NCBI GenBank assembly: GCA_947452555.1
Contig: CANGDH010000009.1
Coordinates: 1-63,171, forward strand
Source of the DNA: Bacteroidota bacterium
Lineage (GTDB): Bacteria > Bacteroidota > Bacteroidia > Chitinophagales > Chitinophagaceae
Direction of reading: 5' to 3'
Length of the DNA: 63,171 nucleotides
The notes beneath the pieces were generated by a model, which had not been told where the DNA came from, searched no databases, and saw only the letters and a list, made by a program, of their open reading frames with translations. Below, piece after piece: positions 53,022-63,061 of the stretch. Within the stretch, counting starts at the first letter, position 1. Every line of letters starts with the position of its first letter. Both the position numbers and the translations under genes were made by a program.

Positions 53022-53851
53022 AGTCAATAATAGCCATAAGAAGTTATGGAGATTATGTTGTTTTGTTATACAATTTAAAATTAATAAAGCAGCCTGGTTT
53101 TTATAAAATATATGTCTCTAAACATCTAGAGCAATTGCATAATGCATTGGATCTTGAAAAAATGGAAGGAATATTTTTTTATTTTATAGATTTTAGTATA
53201 CAAAAGGGATTGCTAACATTTTTTACAAACAGATATTTGCTTAGTATTTCAACAATAAAATCTCTAAGGCAAATAAGCGATTACTTTAAAAATGTAGACA
53301 AAAGCAATATTGAGATTTATATAGAACAGAATAAAAGAATAATTTTTTTTAATTTTTTCACTAGCTTACAAACAAAAGCAATTCATAATTCGAAAAAAAA
53401 TATTTATTTATCTTATCAGTCATTTTTTGGTATAAAAATTGACGAAAGTGCAAATTTGCCAAAAAGTAAAACAAAAAAAATAATTTTATTTCCCGACTCT
53501 AGAAAGAAGGAAAAAGAACTAAGTGAAAAATTAGTACAGGAAATTTCTAATGGGATTAAATATAATATAATAGTTGCCAAATTTGGAAAGTCAAAAAATA
53601 ATAACGCTGGAAAACAGGTCTATTATAATAATTTCAAAGCCTTAGTAGAACTTATAAAAGAAAGCGATTTGATTATTTCTAGTGATAGCTTGCCTGCACA
53701 TATAGCACAGTACTATCAAAAATCTAATTGGGTTATTTTTAATAAAGAAATAAACCATGAATGGTTAACGCCTTTTGGCATTGATAATGAAACATATTGC
53801 CTATCAGAAGACATTATTCCACTTGTAAAATATGTAAATAGTATATGTTAG
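53018..53851 (+). CDS. GT9-like (heptosyltransferase-related) glycosyltransferase
   Basis: A 277-residue cytosolic protein. The C-terminal half contains TKKIILFPDSRKKEKELSEKL and LVELIKESDLIISSDSLPAHIAQYY, which resembles the nucleotide-sugar site of ADP-heptose:LPS heptosyltransferases (GT9: ...D.GP.H.A). The N-terminal half is A/T-rich and divergent but starts KSIIAIRSYGDYVVLLYNL, similar to the GT9 start. Likely transfers a sugar to the lipid-linked repeat unit or LPS core. It overlaps wzz by 4 bp and the next gene by 7 bp. Confidence 0.68.
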   Translation: MKSIIAIRSYGDYVVLLYNLKLIKQPGFYKIYVSKHLEQLHNALDLEKMEGIFFYFIDFSIQKGLLTFFTNRYLLSISTIKSLRQISDYFKNVDKSNIEIYIEQNKRIIFFNFFTSLQTKAIHNSKKNIYLSYQSFFGIKIDESANLPKSKTKKIILFPDSRKKEKELSEKLVQEISNGIKYNIIVAKFGKSKNNNAGKQVYYNNFKALVELIKESDLIISSDSLPAHIAQYYQKSNWVIFNKEINHEWLTPFGIDNETYCLSEDIIPLVKYVNSIC

Positions 53852-54546
53852 CTTATTTAATTAGCTCGATTCATGAAACTGATCGAATTAAAAATATAGA
53901 TTTATTAAAAAAGCAATTAAATGAGATAATTCATATTGAAGCAGTATACCCTAAAAATATCCATGTTCCATTTCTTGATAAAATTTTAATAGCAGCAAAA
54001 AACAGAACAAATAGAGTATTAAAAAATTCTGAACTGGGTTTGCTTTTATCTCATAGAGCTGCCTGGGAATCATTATTAAAAAACAGTGCTGATTCTGGAC
54101 TTGTTTTAGAGTCTGATAGTATGCTCATTAACAAAGATATACTTCAAGAATATTTTACATTAATGCACCAAAAGTATGATCTATTTTTTTGGGGAGCTTT
54201 TGATGGCAGAATCAAAATTTATAATAGAGACAGACTTTTTATTCAAGAAAATTATTACATAGGAACACCTGTTATTAATTCATTGTTTTGTTCTTATGGA
54301 TATTCTATAAATAAAAAAGCAGCAAACTATTTATTATTACAAACCAACCATGTAAATTATCCAATTGATTTTTGGAAATACAGACTTAAAAACTCTAATC
54401 TTAAAATTGGAGGAGTTTTTCCTGAGATTATAAGCACAGCACCACAATATAAGAGTACAATACAAACAAATGAATTTAATATATATAACTTTAAATTCAT
54501 TAATTTCTTAATTGATCTAAAAAATACAATATTGTCATATTTATAA
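53845..54546 (+). CDS. Glycosyltransferase family 25-like protein
   Basis: A 233-residue protein of the LPS-biosynthesis GT25 type. It has the N-terminal LISSIHETDRIKNIDLLKKQL, the conserved helix RVLKNSELGLLLSHRAAWESLL and VLESDSMLI (the place of the family's acidic LEDD motif, here LESD). Also visible are DLFFWGAFDGR and FCSYGYSINKKAANYLLL. It may add galactose or another hexose to the surface glycan. It overlaps the upstream gene by 7 bp and the O-antigen ligase by one base (TAATG). Confidence 0.8.
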   Translation: MLAYLISSIHETDRIKNIDLLKKQLNEIIHIEAVYPKNIHVPFLDKILIAAKNRTNRVLKNSELGLLLSHRAAWESLLKNSADSGLVLESDSMLINKDILQEYFTLMHQKYDLFFWGAFDGRIKIYNRDRLFIQENYYIGTPVINSLFCSYGYSINKKAANYLLLQTNHVNYPIDFWKYRLKNSNLKIGGVFPEIISTAPQYKSTIQTNEFNIYNFKFINFLIDLKNTILSYL

Positions 54547-55817
54547 TGTCTAATAAAGTTCAATCATATAAAACATTATTGTTGTTTGTCTTTGCCTTAT
54601 ATGTTTATTTAGGCAAAGGTGTTGCTTACAGTTATTTAGCTGAATTAACATGGTTATTAGGTATAATACTATTAATCAACGAAAGAAAAAATACATTTAT
54701 TTTAAAATCTTTCCGTTCAGTATTATTAATATTTTTATTGTTTATTAATTTATTATTTATAATAAGGGGCTTTATAAAATATAGCATTTTAGATGTATTG
54801 AGAGATTCTTTTATTCTTAATTACATATTTTTTGCATTTATCATCTTCCTTTTTTATGATAATATAACTGATTTTTTAAAGCAGATAATAAAGGTTTACA
54901 AATACTATCCATTAATCCTGAGTCTATTATATTTATTATCATTGAACCATTTTTTAGGTAATATCACCATTTTTGGTTCTAATCATTTACTATACTTCAA
55001 ATATGGAGATATAGCAGTTCATTTGTATATTTCTTTAATTCTTCAATTAACAGGTTATTTTAATTTAACCAAAAAAGAATCAATAATTAACCTTGGTTTT
55101 ATTTTGTTTTTATTTGTTATTGCATCTTCTTATAGTAGAGGCGGTATGCTTGCCTTTCTTCTAGCATTAATTATTTTTATATTTAATAATAGAGATAAGG
55201 CACTAAAAACTAATATGAAAGGATATGTAAAATATATTTTCTTATCATTTCTAATTATTCTACCACTTGTTTTAGTGCTTCCTTCAGACGAAAATTTCCA
55301 GGGTAGAAAAACCGGATTAGATCAAATTGGCAATAATGTAACTAGTATAGTAAGTGATGACGATCAGGGCACATTAAGTGATAATAAAGTTTGGAGATTA
55401 TTATGGTGGGCTAAAATTGTAGATTATACATTTGGAGGGGACTATTTTTTTACTGGGAAGGGACTCGGTATGAGTCTAGCACAAGACGATGATATCATAT
55501 TTGAGTCTGGAGATGCAGATTTAAGGTCTCCACATAATTTTCATTTAAGTATTTTAGCAAGGTATGGTGTGCCTATTTTCTTTCTGTGGATATTTTGGTT
55601 AATTATAAGTTTTATACGATTAAGGGATAAATCAATTACAAATTTAAAATTGATATTAATTACTATTCAAATAGCCTTTATTTTCAATGCAAGTTTTGAT
55701 GTATTTTTGGAAGGACCAATGGGGGCTTTCCCATTTTGGATTTTTGTAGGCATTGATTTTATAAATGAAGCATATAATTTGGATAAAACTATTCCCAAAC
55801 AAGCTTTAATTGCTTAA
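54546..55817 (+). CDS. O-antigen ligase/polymerase (Wzy/WaaL-type)
   Basis: Polytopic inner-membrane protein of 423 residues with about ten to twelve hydrophobic segments. It carries the Wzy_C signature: ASSYSRGGMLAFLLALIIFIF (about 195-215) and, after a large periplasmic loop (about 230-330), the conserved RSPHNFHLSILARYGVPIFFLW. It either polymerises repeat units on the periplasmic side or ligates the glycan to an acceptor; sequence alone does not decide. It lies between GT25-like and flippase genes. Confidence 0.88.
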   Translation: MSNKVQSYKTLLLFVFALYVYLGKGVAYSYLAELTWLLGIILLINERKNTFILKSFRSVLLIFLLFINLLFIIRGFIKYSILDVLRDSFILNYIFFAFIIFLFYDNITDFLKQIIKVYKYYPLILSLLYLLSLNHFLGNITIFGSNHLLYFKYGDIAVHLYISLILQLTGYFNLTKKESIINLGFILFLFVIASSYSRGGMLAFLLALIIFIFNNRDKALKTNMKGYVKYIFLSFLIILPLVLVLPSDENFQGRKTGLDQIGNNVTSIVSDDDQGTLSDNKVWRLLWWAKIVDYTFGGDYFFTGKGLGMSLAQDDDIIFESGDADLRSPHNFHLSILARYGVPIFFLWIFWLIISFIRLRDKSITNLKLILITIQIAFIFNASFDVFLEGPMGAFPFWIFVGIDFINEAYNLDKTIPKQALIA

Positions 55818-55825
55818 ATTAGCCA

Positions 55826-57112
55826 ATGTTTAAACTTGCAGAAACATACAGAAATAATTTATTGTACCTTAAGAATTTGTTTTTCACTTATTTTTCACAG
55901 GGCGCAACTGCTCTTTCTTTAATTATATTAACTCCGTTTTTAAACCATATATTAGGATTTGAAAATTTTGGAATGTACGGTGTTTTGCTAAATGTAATTG
56001 CTTTTTCTGTAGTCTTTGATTTTGGTTTTAATACTGGCCTTTTAAGAAAATACATACTAAATACCATAGATAAAGATAAGTTAACAAATAGCTTATTTAT
56101 TTTTTATCTATTTCTACTATTTCTAATTATCCCAAGCGTATACCTGGTTTTATCTTATATAGTTCACATTTCACACAGTCAAATTTTTACAATATCAATA
56201 TTGTTAAGCTTTGCTATAATCCAAAACATTTTAATATTGTATTTTGAAACATTAATACAGAGCTATAATCTTATTTTTATTGCTAAAATATTAAGAGCAA
56301 CCAAAGTTTCTCTAGAATTATTTATCACATTAATATTTCTTCGAACTTTAACAATCCCATTTTTATTATCAATAACGGTAGGGACTAATTTTTTAATTCT
56401 TTCTTTCTTTTATATATACTTATATATTAAACATAATTTTAGACTAAAACTTAAATCATTTTATTTTGATATAATTATAGATCATTTCAAATATTCTATC
56501 TGGTATTTTTTGACATCACTTGCATCTGTGTTAGTATTCAATTCACAAATAATTTTAATCAATTATCTAGTTGGAAGCATAGAAGCGGCAAAATTTTTAA
56601 TAATTACAAGGTTCTTTGATATTATAAGAATAGCAGTTACTAATTTCACGCAAGTATTAACTCCTAAAATTATTTACATAGAACTTGAAGGGAATTGGAA
56701 TAAGGTTAAAACTTTATTTTTCAATGTCCTTAAAAGAATAGTTATTTTAACTTTTATACTTGCTATTGTATTATATATTTTTGGTCCAATTGTATTTATT
56801 AAATGGAGTAAATTATATGACCTTTCAACTTTATGGATGTTCCAATTATATATTTTATTTATCTCGCTTATTATTATTGACAATGTCTCTTTTATATTTC
56901 TATCCTCTTTAAAATTGAATAAAAACACAACTATAGTAAGCCTACTTCAAGGATCAATAAATTTAATTTTAACTTATTATTTTGTTATGGAGTTCGGAAT
57001 TGTTGGTGCAATATATTCCTCTTTATTATCTTTTGTAATTACAAATATGTTATATAATCCATATTTTCTTTTACGAAATTTGAATTATAAAATATCTAAT
57101 AATTTCAATTAA
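55826..57112 (+). CDS. Polysaccharide flippase (Wzx-like, MATE/MVF superfamily)
   Basis: A 428-residue integral membrane protein with about twelve TM helices. It begins with a soluble N-terminus of about 10 residues and YFSQGATALSLIILTPFLNHILG, GMYGVLLNVIAFSVVFDFGFNTGL, the usual start of oligosaccharide flippases. Further segments such as WYFLTSLASVLVFNSQIILINYLVGS and ILTYYFVMEFGIVGAIYSSLLSFV fit the Wzx pattern. It would move undecaprenyl-linked repeat units to the periplasm. Its end overlaps the convergent Wzi-like gene by 8 bp. Confidence 0.88.
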   Translation: MFKLAETYRNNLLYLKNLFFTYFSQGATALSLIILTPFLNHILGFENFGMYGVLLNVIAFSVVFDFGFNTGLLRKYILNTIDKDKLTNSLFIFYLFLLFLIIPSVYLVLSYIVHISHSQIFTISILLSFAIIQNILILYFETLIQSYNLIFIAKILRATKVSLELFITLIFLRTLTIPFLLSITVGTNFLILSFFYIYLYIKHNFRLKLKSFYFDIIIDHFKYSIWYFLTSLASVLVFNSQIILINYLVGSIEAAKFLIITRFFDIIRIAVTNFTQVLTPKIIYIELEGNWNKVKTLFFNVLKRIVILTFILAIVLYIFGPIVFIKWSKLYDLSTLWMFQLYILFISLIIIDNVSFIFLSSLKLNKNTTIVSLLQGSINLILTYYFVMEFGIVGAIYSSLLSFVITNMLYNPYFLLRNLNYKISNNFN

Positions 57113-58745
57113 GGCCGTAACTAAATCCAATTTGTACTTTATTATATTTATAGTTGGTGCCATTGTTATAACTATTTTGTACATTTTCTATACTTGCTAA
57201 AAAATATAAATTATTTATCCATTCATAAGTTGCCTTAATGAAAATTGATTCAGTTTGTTTTTGAAAATCAAATAAGAATGAAGGTAAGGGTTGTACTAGA
57301 TATTGTTGAAATATAGTACCTGACCCTCCTTTTCGTGTTTTTTGAAATCTTGCATATAAATTCAACTTGGGTATTGGAGTATATTTTGAAAATATTATTA
57401 TTCTATCAAAATTATTACCCATCCAATCACCCAATTGATAATCATATTGAGTATAAGATTGTGCTGGAATTAGATTCGTGTAAACAAATGGATTTACTCT
57501 AGTATATTCTGCACCTGCTGTTAAGTAGTTTGTAAAAATATCTGTAACTGAACCACCCACTGTATAGCCTAATTGATTTCTACTTTGTTTTTTATCAAAT
57601 ATTGCAGACACTTTAATTTCGTCAATAAATAATGAACTATATAAATGTGTATTTTTAATATGATTTCTGGAGTTTACTTGTAAAAAATATTGACCATTAG
57701 AGCCGGCATTGATTAAATAGTTACTTTTATTATTATCGTAAATTTTAAATAAATTTATAGGTAGTAGGAATCCAATATCCATCCTATCACTATAAACAAT
57801 TGATTCACCTATAGCTATATCAAGGCCTTTTATAGGTTTTAAAGTTATACTATGAGATGCCATAAATTTTGGTAAATAGAAGTATCTGATATCACCCATT
57901 ACACCACCTGTATGTGTATTATAAGTAGCATTTGAGTCAATTATATTAGAGTTTAACCAGGCGTTAAAATAGTTAAAATGCAACCATTTATTAGGTGTAT
58001 AGTCTAATCTAATATAAGGAAATGAAGGGGCTTTGTCTGATAAAACTATTTTGCCATTTTCTCCATAGCCCCAAGTAATATGATCCTTACCTAAACTAAT
58101 TAAACCGTTTTTAAAAGCGTATGAAATATTACCACGTATTTCACTATAATTAGTTTGATTTTTTGTGTTATTGCCTACTAAGATTATTCCCGTTTCTGTA
58201 TTGTTTATTCTATCATATTTTGCTACATCACCTGTTTCAGTATAATCTCTATAATACAATTCAAATGCCCATTTTTTATTTGTTCCAATACTTCCCCATA
58301 ATTCAAAACCATTACTAATTTGTTGAATTTTGTTTTTATCAACAATCATTGATTTTATACCCAATATTGGGTCTGCATTTATTTCAAATTCTTTTGATTT
58401 TACTTTAAATGTTCTCCATCTTTTATTTAAGTCTTTTTTAAAAAAAGAAATACTTTCTTTGTTCTCTTTATATTGAATTGTATCAAATTCTTGTAGATAA
58501 AAGTGGAGTTCTAGTTTTTCCACTTGTGACAATAAAGCTACTTTTTCTTTTAAATCTTGTAAGGATTTTAAAATACAGGTTCTTGTTTGTGGCTGAATGA
58601 TGTCATTAAATTCTACAAGTCCTTTTTGGGATAATCTTGATAAAAAAGGATAGACATTCGCATTACTGTTTTCCCAAATTGCTTGTCCAAAACTTACATT
58701 TGTTAAAAAACTTATTAAAATAATAGAGAGTAGCTGTTTTTTCAA
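57105..58745 (-). CDS. Capsule assembly Wzi-family outer-membrane protein (3), TTG start
   Basis: A third Wzi-like barrel, 546 residues, on the opposite strand. The signal peptide MKKQLLSIILISFLTNVSFG starts with TTG; the next Met is more than 100 residues in, so the TTG start is credible. After about 120 residues (QKGLVEFNDIIQPQTRTCIL, helix-rich) it shows the barrel motifs GNISYAFKNGLISLGKDHITWG, SDKAPSFPYIRLDYTPN and the terminal QIGFSYGLN. It is more divergent than the tandem pair at 48727-51974. It starts 12 bp after the stop of the sugar-phosphate transferase gene, so the two are co-transcribed. Confidence 0.85.
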   Translation of the reverse strand: MKKQLLSIILISFLTNVSFGQAIWENSNANVYPFLSRLSQKGLVEFNDIIQPQTRTCILKSLQDLKEKVALLSQVEKLELHFYLQEFDTIQYKENKESISFFKKDLNKRWRTFKVKSKEFEINADPILGIKSMIVDKNKIQQISNGFELWGSIGTNKKWAFELYYRDYTETGDVAKYDRINNTETGIILVGNNTKNQTNYSEIRGNISYAFKNGLISLGKDHITWGYGENGKIVLSDKAPSFPYIRLDYTPNKWLHFNYFNAWLNSNIIDSNATYNTHTGGVMGDIRYFYLPKFMASHSITLKPIKGLDIAIGESIVYSDRMDIGFLLPINLFKIYDNNKSNYLINAGSNGQYFLQVNSRNHIKNTHLYSSLFIDEIKVSAIFDKKQSRNQLGYTVGGSVTDIFTNYLTAGAEYTRVNPFVYTNLIPAQSYTQYDYQLGDWMGNNFDRIIIFSKYTPIPKLNLYARFQKTRKGGSGTIFQQYLVQPLPSFLFDFQKQTESIFIKATYEWINNLYFLASIENVQNSYNNGTNYKYNKVQIGFSYGLN

Positions 58746-58757
58746 AGTTGTTACTTA

Positions 58758-60149
58758 TTAATAGGCATTTTGATCACCCCTAAAAATATTCACTACTGTT
58801 TGAATAATAATTTGAATATCTAACCAAAATGTCCATCTATGAATATAATATAGGTCGAAATTAATTCTTCTTTGCATTTCCTCGGTGGTCTTTGTTTCTC
58901 CACGGCAACCATTTACCTGAGCTAATCCTGAAATACCCGGTTTCACCAAGTGACGTAACATATAATTATCTACCGTTTGCATGGAAGCTAAGTTCAATGG
59001 TGTAGGGTGCGGTCTTGGCCCTACTACCGACATATTACCTAAAAGTACATTCCAAAATTGTGGCAATTCGTCCATATTAGTTTTTCTTAATATACGACCA
59101 ATGGTGGTAATACGAGGATCTTCTTTAAAGGCTTGATTATAATGACCATTCTCATCAATATCTGTACTGTCTTTTTTCATTGACCTAAACTTATAACAAA
59201 GTATCATTTGGTTATTATGACCCCATCGTTCTTGTTTGAAAAAGACAGGCCCTTTAGAGCTTAATTTTATAGCTATAGCAATAAGTGGAAATATCCAGAC
59301 TCCTATTAGTAGAAAAAATAATGTAGAAAATAAAATATCAAAAGCGCGTTTCAATAATTGGTTTTCCGTTCTGTCCAATGGTAAATGTCCAATATTGACT
59401 ACTGGCAAGAGACCAATATTGTTAATATAAATGGAAGAAGAGGTATAGTCTGTCAAATCTGGCAATATGCGCACTTTTACCCTATTGGTGTCACAAATGT
59501 CAATGCAGCGCTGAATTCTCTCATTTTCATTGGTACTTAAAGCAATAAACACCTCGTCTATATTGTTAGACATTAAAACATTATCTAATGTATCAAAATT
59601 GCCAAAATAATGTGTTTCTGGAGCTAATTTAGCTGATTCTTCTATATAACCAAGGCATTTATAGCCATAATAATAGTATTTCTGTACTGTATTAACAAAG
59701 TTAACTGCAGCTGCATTGGAGCCAATTAATAATACATTGTCATAAAAGTTACCCTTAATTAATGCCGCATGTATTTTTTTCCTAAAAGCATATTTGGTTA
59801 TAATTGCCAAGAATGCGTTTATAAAAACGTACACTATAATGAACTTAGAAGGGAATTTATGATTCAAATTAAGGAAGAACAGCACCGAACTTAGTGAAAC
59901 AGAGAATAATATAGTGTGATAAATAATAAAGACAATCTCTTCCGAAAACTTATTAGACCTTCTTTCTATATATAATTTAGAAAAAATCGACATGGTATAC
60001 CAAATAACACAGGAAACTAGGTAAAATAGAACACTAAAAGAGGCCCCTAACCAGTAGAAAACCAAAATTGTTATATTATAACCTAAAAAAATAACCAATG
60101 CATCTAGTGCAAATCGTATCAGTTTTATTAAATGATGCGGTTTGTTCAT
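58758..60149 (-). CDS. Undecaprenyl-phosphate sugar-phosphate transferase (WcaJ-like)
   Basis: Initiating transferase that loads the first sugar-1-phosphate onto undecaprenyl phosphate. The ATG at 60149 (MNKPHHLIKLIRFALDA) gives 463 residues; the frame also extends to a TTG at 60191. An N-terminal four-helix region is followed by a Rossmann-like CoA-binding domain (LLIGSNAAAVNFVNTVQKY). The last 190 residues are the bacterial sugar-transferase domain: RAFDILFSTLFFLL, KGPVFFKQERWGHNN, YKFRSMKKDS, KTNMDELPQFWNVLLGNMSV, VGPRPHPTP and KPGISGLAQVNGCRGET. It heads a two-gene minus-strand unit with the third Wzi protein. Confidence 0.92.
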   Translation of the reverse strand: MNKPHHLIKLIRFALDALVIFLGYNITILVFYWLGASFSVLFYLVSCVIWYTMSIFSKLYIERRSNKFSEEIVFIIYHTILFSVSLSSVLFFLNLNHKFPSKFIIVYVFINAFLAIITKYAFRKKIHAALIKGNFYDNVLLIGSNAAAVNFVNTVQKYYYYGYKCLGYIEESAKLAPETHYFGNFDTLDNVLMSNNIDEVFIALSTNENERIQRCIDICDTNRVKVRILPDLTDYTSSSIYINNIGLLPVVNIGHLPLDRTENQLLKRAFDILFSTLFFLLIGVWIFPLIAIAIKLSSKGPVFFKQERWGHNNQMILCYKFRSMKKDSTDIDENGHYNQAFKEDPRITTIGRILRKTNMDELPQFWNVLLGNMSVVGPRPHPTPLNLASMQTVDNYMLRHLVKPGISGLAQVNGCRGETKTTEEMQRRINFDLYYIHRWTFWLDIQIIIQTVVNIFRGDQNAY

Positions 60150-60480
60150 TAATTGGTGATTGGTTTTGTATAATTTGTTAGAAGTATTCAAAGGTAAATA
60201 TAAAACAAGTATTTGATTGTAAGATTTGAACTTTCTTCAACATTTTTATTTAATTTTGACACTCCCCCCAGACCTTTATACACTTGTGGTTTAATAAAAA
60301 TATTATCTATTTAATGTACTATATTGTACATGTATATTGACTAATATTCGGTATTTTTGTAATTATCACGAATTTGTCTAAGTTATTCATTATTAAGCTC
60401 TTGCTTCTAAATGTGACTTAGAAAGGCGAAGCTATGTTACAAACTAAAAATTTAAAGTAAAAATAATAAAATCTCAAACT
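60150..60480. other. Divergent intergenic region with candidate promoters
   Basis: Control region between the sugar-phosphate transferase (minus) and the Wza-like exporter (plus). For the minus gene, TACCTTTG on the minus strand (60189-60196) is an exact -7 box but without a clear -33. For the plus gene, TTTG (60255-60258), 20 bases, TACACTTG (60279-60286) is a near-consensus promoter. A TATTTTTG box at 60352-60359 is an alternative. A short inverted repeat, TGTAC-TATATT-GTACA, lies between 60315 and 60330. No gene is visible. Confidence 0.5.
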
Positions 60481-63036
60481 ATGAGAATTGTAAAATCAAT
60501 TTTATTGGTGTTCATGTTAATGCTTTTAAGCAATATTACCAATGCGCAAAATTTTTTAGGCGGAAAGGATTTGAGCACTGTAAAAGTGGATGCATTAACG
60601 GAAACGCAAATCAATCAAGTTAAAACAGAACTTCAAAAAAAAGGATTAACTATTGACCAAGTAGAGTCACAAGCAATTGCAAAGGGAATGTCTCCTTCAG
60701 AATTTGCTAAGTTAAAAGCTAGACTTAGTAATCTTGTAACTATGGCTAAAAGTAAAAATCCTAGTGTTGCAAAACTTCAAGTAAAAACGGGGACTTCAGC
60801 TAAGGACACAGCAAACGTAAATTATAATGTAGACATCAATCCGTTAGTATATGGTTCTGAACTATTTACTTCAGCTGGGAATGGTAATGCTTCTAATAAA
60901 GAAATTGCTACGCCATTGAACTATGAAATAGGGCCCAATGATGTTTTAAAATTAGTAGTATATGGGGTTCAAGAATATTCAGATGACTTAACGGTTAGTA
61001 AGGAAGGAAAAATCCAAGTGGAAAATGTAGGTCAGGTTAAAGTATCTGGTCTAACCATTGAAGCTGCAATTGTTAGAGTAAAACAACAAATGGCCAATAC
61101 AGCTTATCCAAGTTTACGTTCAGGTGAATCTAAATTAGCTTTAACGGTTGGCGATATAAGAACTATACATGTAAATGTAATTGGTGCTAATAAAAGTGGG
61201 GTATTCAATGTTTCTTCCTTATCCAATGTAATAAGCGTTTTAGCAGAAGCGGGTGGACCAAGTGCAATTGGAAGCTATAGAGAGATTGAGGTAGTAAGAA
61301 ATAACAAGGTATTTGCTAAAGTGGATTTATATAAGTTTTTACAAAACGGAGATCAATCACAAAATATAGGTTTAAAGGATAATGATGTGGTTAGGGTTCC
61401 TGCTTATAAAAATAGAATTGAAATTCAAGGTGAAGTAAAAAGACCAGGTATTTTTGAAGCTATTGGCAATGAAGGCTTTAATCAAATATTACAATATGCA
61501 GGTGGCTTTGGTGACAACGCTTATACTGCTTGGGTGAAAGTTATTCAAAAGAATGACAAAGAAAAATCGGTTAAGGATGTTGCCGCTGCAGATTTTATAA
61601 AATACCAACCTAAGGGTGGCGATGTCATTACGGTTTCAAAAATCATAAATCGTTTTCAAAATAGAATTACATTAACAGGTGCAGTATACCGTCCAGACGT
61701 GTATGAATTAACACCTGGTATGCGCGTTGCAGACTTAGTGCAAAAGGCAGACGGTTTAAAAGAAGATGCCTTTATTGGTAGAGCTCAATTAATTAGAACA
61801 AAACCTAATTTATTGAAAGAGATGATTAGTATTAATCTAACTAAGGCACTAGAAAAGAATCCTACGGAAAATATCTTATTACAAAGAGAAGACGAATTAT
61901 ATATCAATTCTATTTTAGAATTGAGAGATTCCTTAACGGTTGAACTATTGGGTGAAGTAAGGACTTCGGGTACATTCAACTATATAGATAGTATGACTGT
62001 GAAAGATTTGATCTTAATGGCTGGTGGTTTTACATATGCTGCTAATAAGCATGTGGAAGTAGCAAGACTTACTCAATACGGTGACAGAGTGGTGAATAAC
62101 CAAGTGGCAACTATAATGGGTACCGATGTTAACGGAGATTTAAGTTTTAATGCGGGTCAGGAAAATTATGTGTTACAACCTTTAGACGTGGTAACTATAA
62201 CCAAAAAAGTAGGCTACACTTTACCAGAAGTGGTAGGTATTAGTGGACAGGTTCAAAGTACAGGTAAATATACTTTAAGTTCAAGAGTAGAAAGAGTAAG
62301 TGATATTGTAAGACGTTCTGGTGGATTAATTGGAGAAGCTTATGGTGAAGGTGCTTATATTCGTCGTCGACGATTTGATATAGATTCTTTAAAATCGGAT
62401 GAAACAAAAACTTCTATTGAGTTAGCCTATACTAGAAAGTTTAAAGCTAAACAAGAAGCAGATAGATTGTCTGTTTTAACTACCGCAGCAACTCCAACAG
62501 CAGCTTCGGCAGTTACAGATATTAACTTAAACCCTCAGGAGAAAGCAAATAAATTAAAAGACACTTTAAACTTATTGTTTAAAGAGTTGGACGAGGATTA
62601 TTATCAAATAGCCATTGATATAAATTATATCATGGCACACCCAGGTAGTGAGTTGGATTTAGTATTAAGAAATAAGGATGAAATTGTAATTCCTAAAATG
62701 GATAACCGCGTAAAAATTAGTGGTGGTGTTTTAAGACCAACTAATATTGTGTACAGAGATGGCTTAACTATTGGTGAATGTATAAGTGCGGCTGGTGGCA
62801 TTTCAGAATACGCGCAAAGAAGAAGAGCCTATGTGGTTTACGCCAATGGCAAATCCAACAGAACTATTACTTATGGTTTATTTAGAATTAATCCAAAAAT
62901 TAGACCAGGAGCAGAAGTAGTGATTCCAGAAACAGATGCCAAAAAGGACAAACCATTAACTACAATAATACAATTTACCACTGTATTAGCACAGGTAGTT
63001 GCTGCAATTGCTACTATTAGTTTGTTGAAAAAATAG
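60481..63036 (+). CDS. Wza-like polysaccharide export protein with multiple SLBB domains
   Basis: An 851-residue outer-membrane/periplasmic export protein. The signal peptide ends ITNAQ. An N-terminal helical stretch (QINQVKTELQKKGLTIDQVES) precedes the Poly_export domain: NYEIGPNDVLKLVVYGVQEYS ... GKIQVENVGQVKVSGLTI (about 145-215). Five or six SLBB repeats follow, for example HVNVIGANKSGVFNVSSLSNV, IEIQGEVKRPGIFEAIGNEG, ITLTGAVYRPDVYELTPGMR, VELLGEVRTSGTFNYIDSM and VVGISGQVQSTGKYTLSSRV. The C-terminus has a hydrophobic helix (TTVLAQVVAAIATISLLKK). The large multi-SLBB form is usual in Bacteroidota. The next gene starts 25 bp later. Confidence 0.92.
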   Translation: MRIVKSILLVFMLMLLSNITNAQNFLGGKDLSTVKVDALTETQINQVKTELQKKGLTIDQVESQAIAKGMSPSEFAKLKARLSNLVTMAKSKNPSVAKLQVKTGTSAKDTANVNYNVDINPLVYGSELFTSAGNGNASNKEIATPLNYEIGPNDVLKLVVYGVQEYSDDLTVSKEGKIQVENVGQVKVSGLTIEAAIVRVKQQMANTAYPSLRSGESKLALTVGDIRTIHVNVIGANKSGVFNVSSLSNVISVLAEAGGPSAIGSYREIEVVRNNKVFAKVDLYKFLQNGDQSQNIGLKDNDVVRVPAYKNRIEIQGEVKRPGIFEAIGNEGFNQILQYAGGFGDNAYTAWVKVIQKNDKEKSVKDVAAADFIKYQPKGGDVITVSKIINRFQNRITLTGAVYRPDVYELTPGMRVADLVQKADGLKEDAFIGRAQLIRTKPNLLKEMISINLTKALEKNPTENILLQREDELYINSILELRDSLTVELLGEVRTSGTFNYIDSMTVKDLILMAGGFTYAANKHVEVARLTQYGDRVVNNQVATIMGTDVNGDLSFNAGQENYVLQPLDVVTITKKVGYTLPEVVGISGQVQSTGKYTLSSRVERVSDIVRRSGGLIGEAYGEGAYIRRRRFDIDSLKSDETKTSIELAYTRKFKAKQEADRLSVLTTAATPTAASAVTDINLNPQEKANKLKDTLNLLFKELDEDYYQIAIDINYIMAHPGSELDLVLRNKDEIVIPKMDNRVKISGGVLRPTNIVYRDGLTIGECISAAGGISEYAQRRRAYVVYANGKSNRTITYGLFRINPKIRPGAEVVIPETDAKKDKPLTTIIQFTTVLAQVVAAIATISLLKK

Positions 63037-63061
63037 TTAAAGAAGCAAATACAAAATTTTT

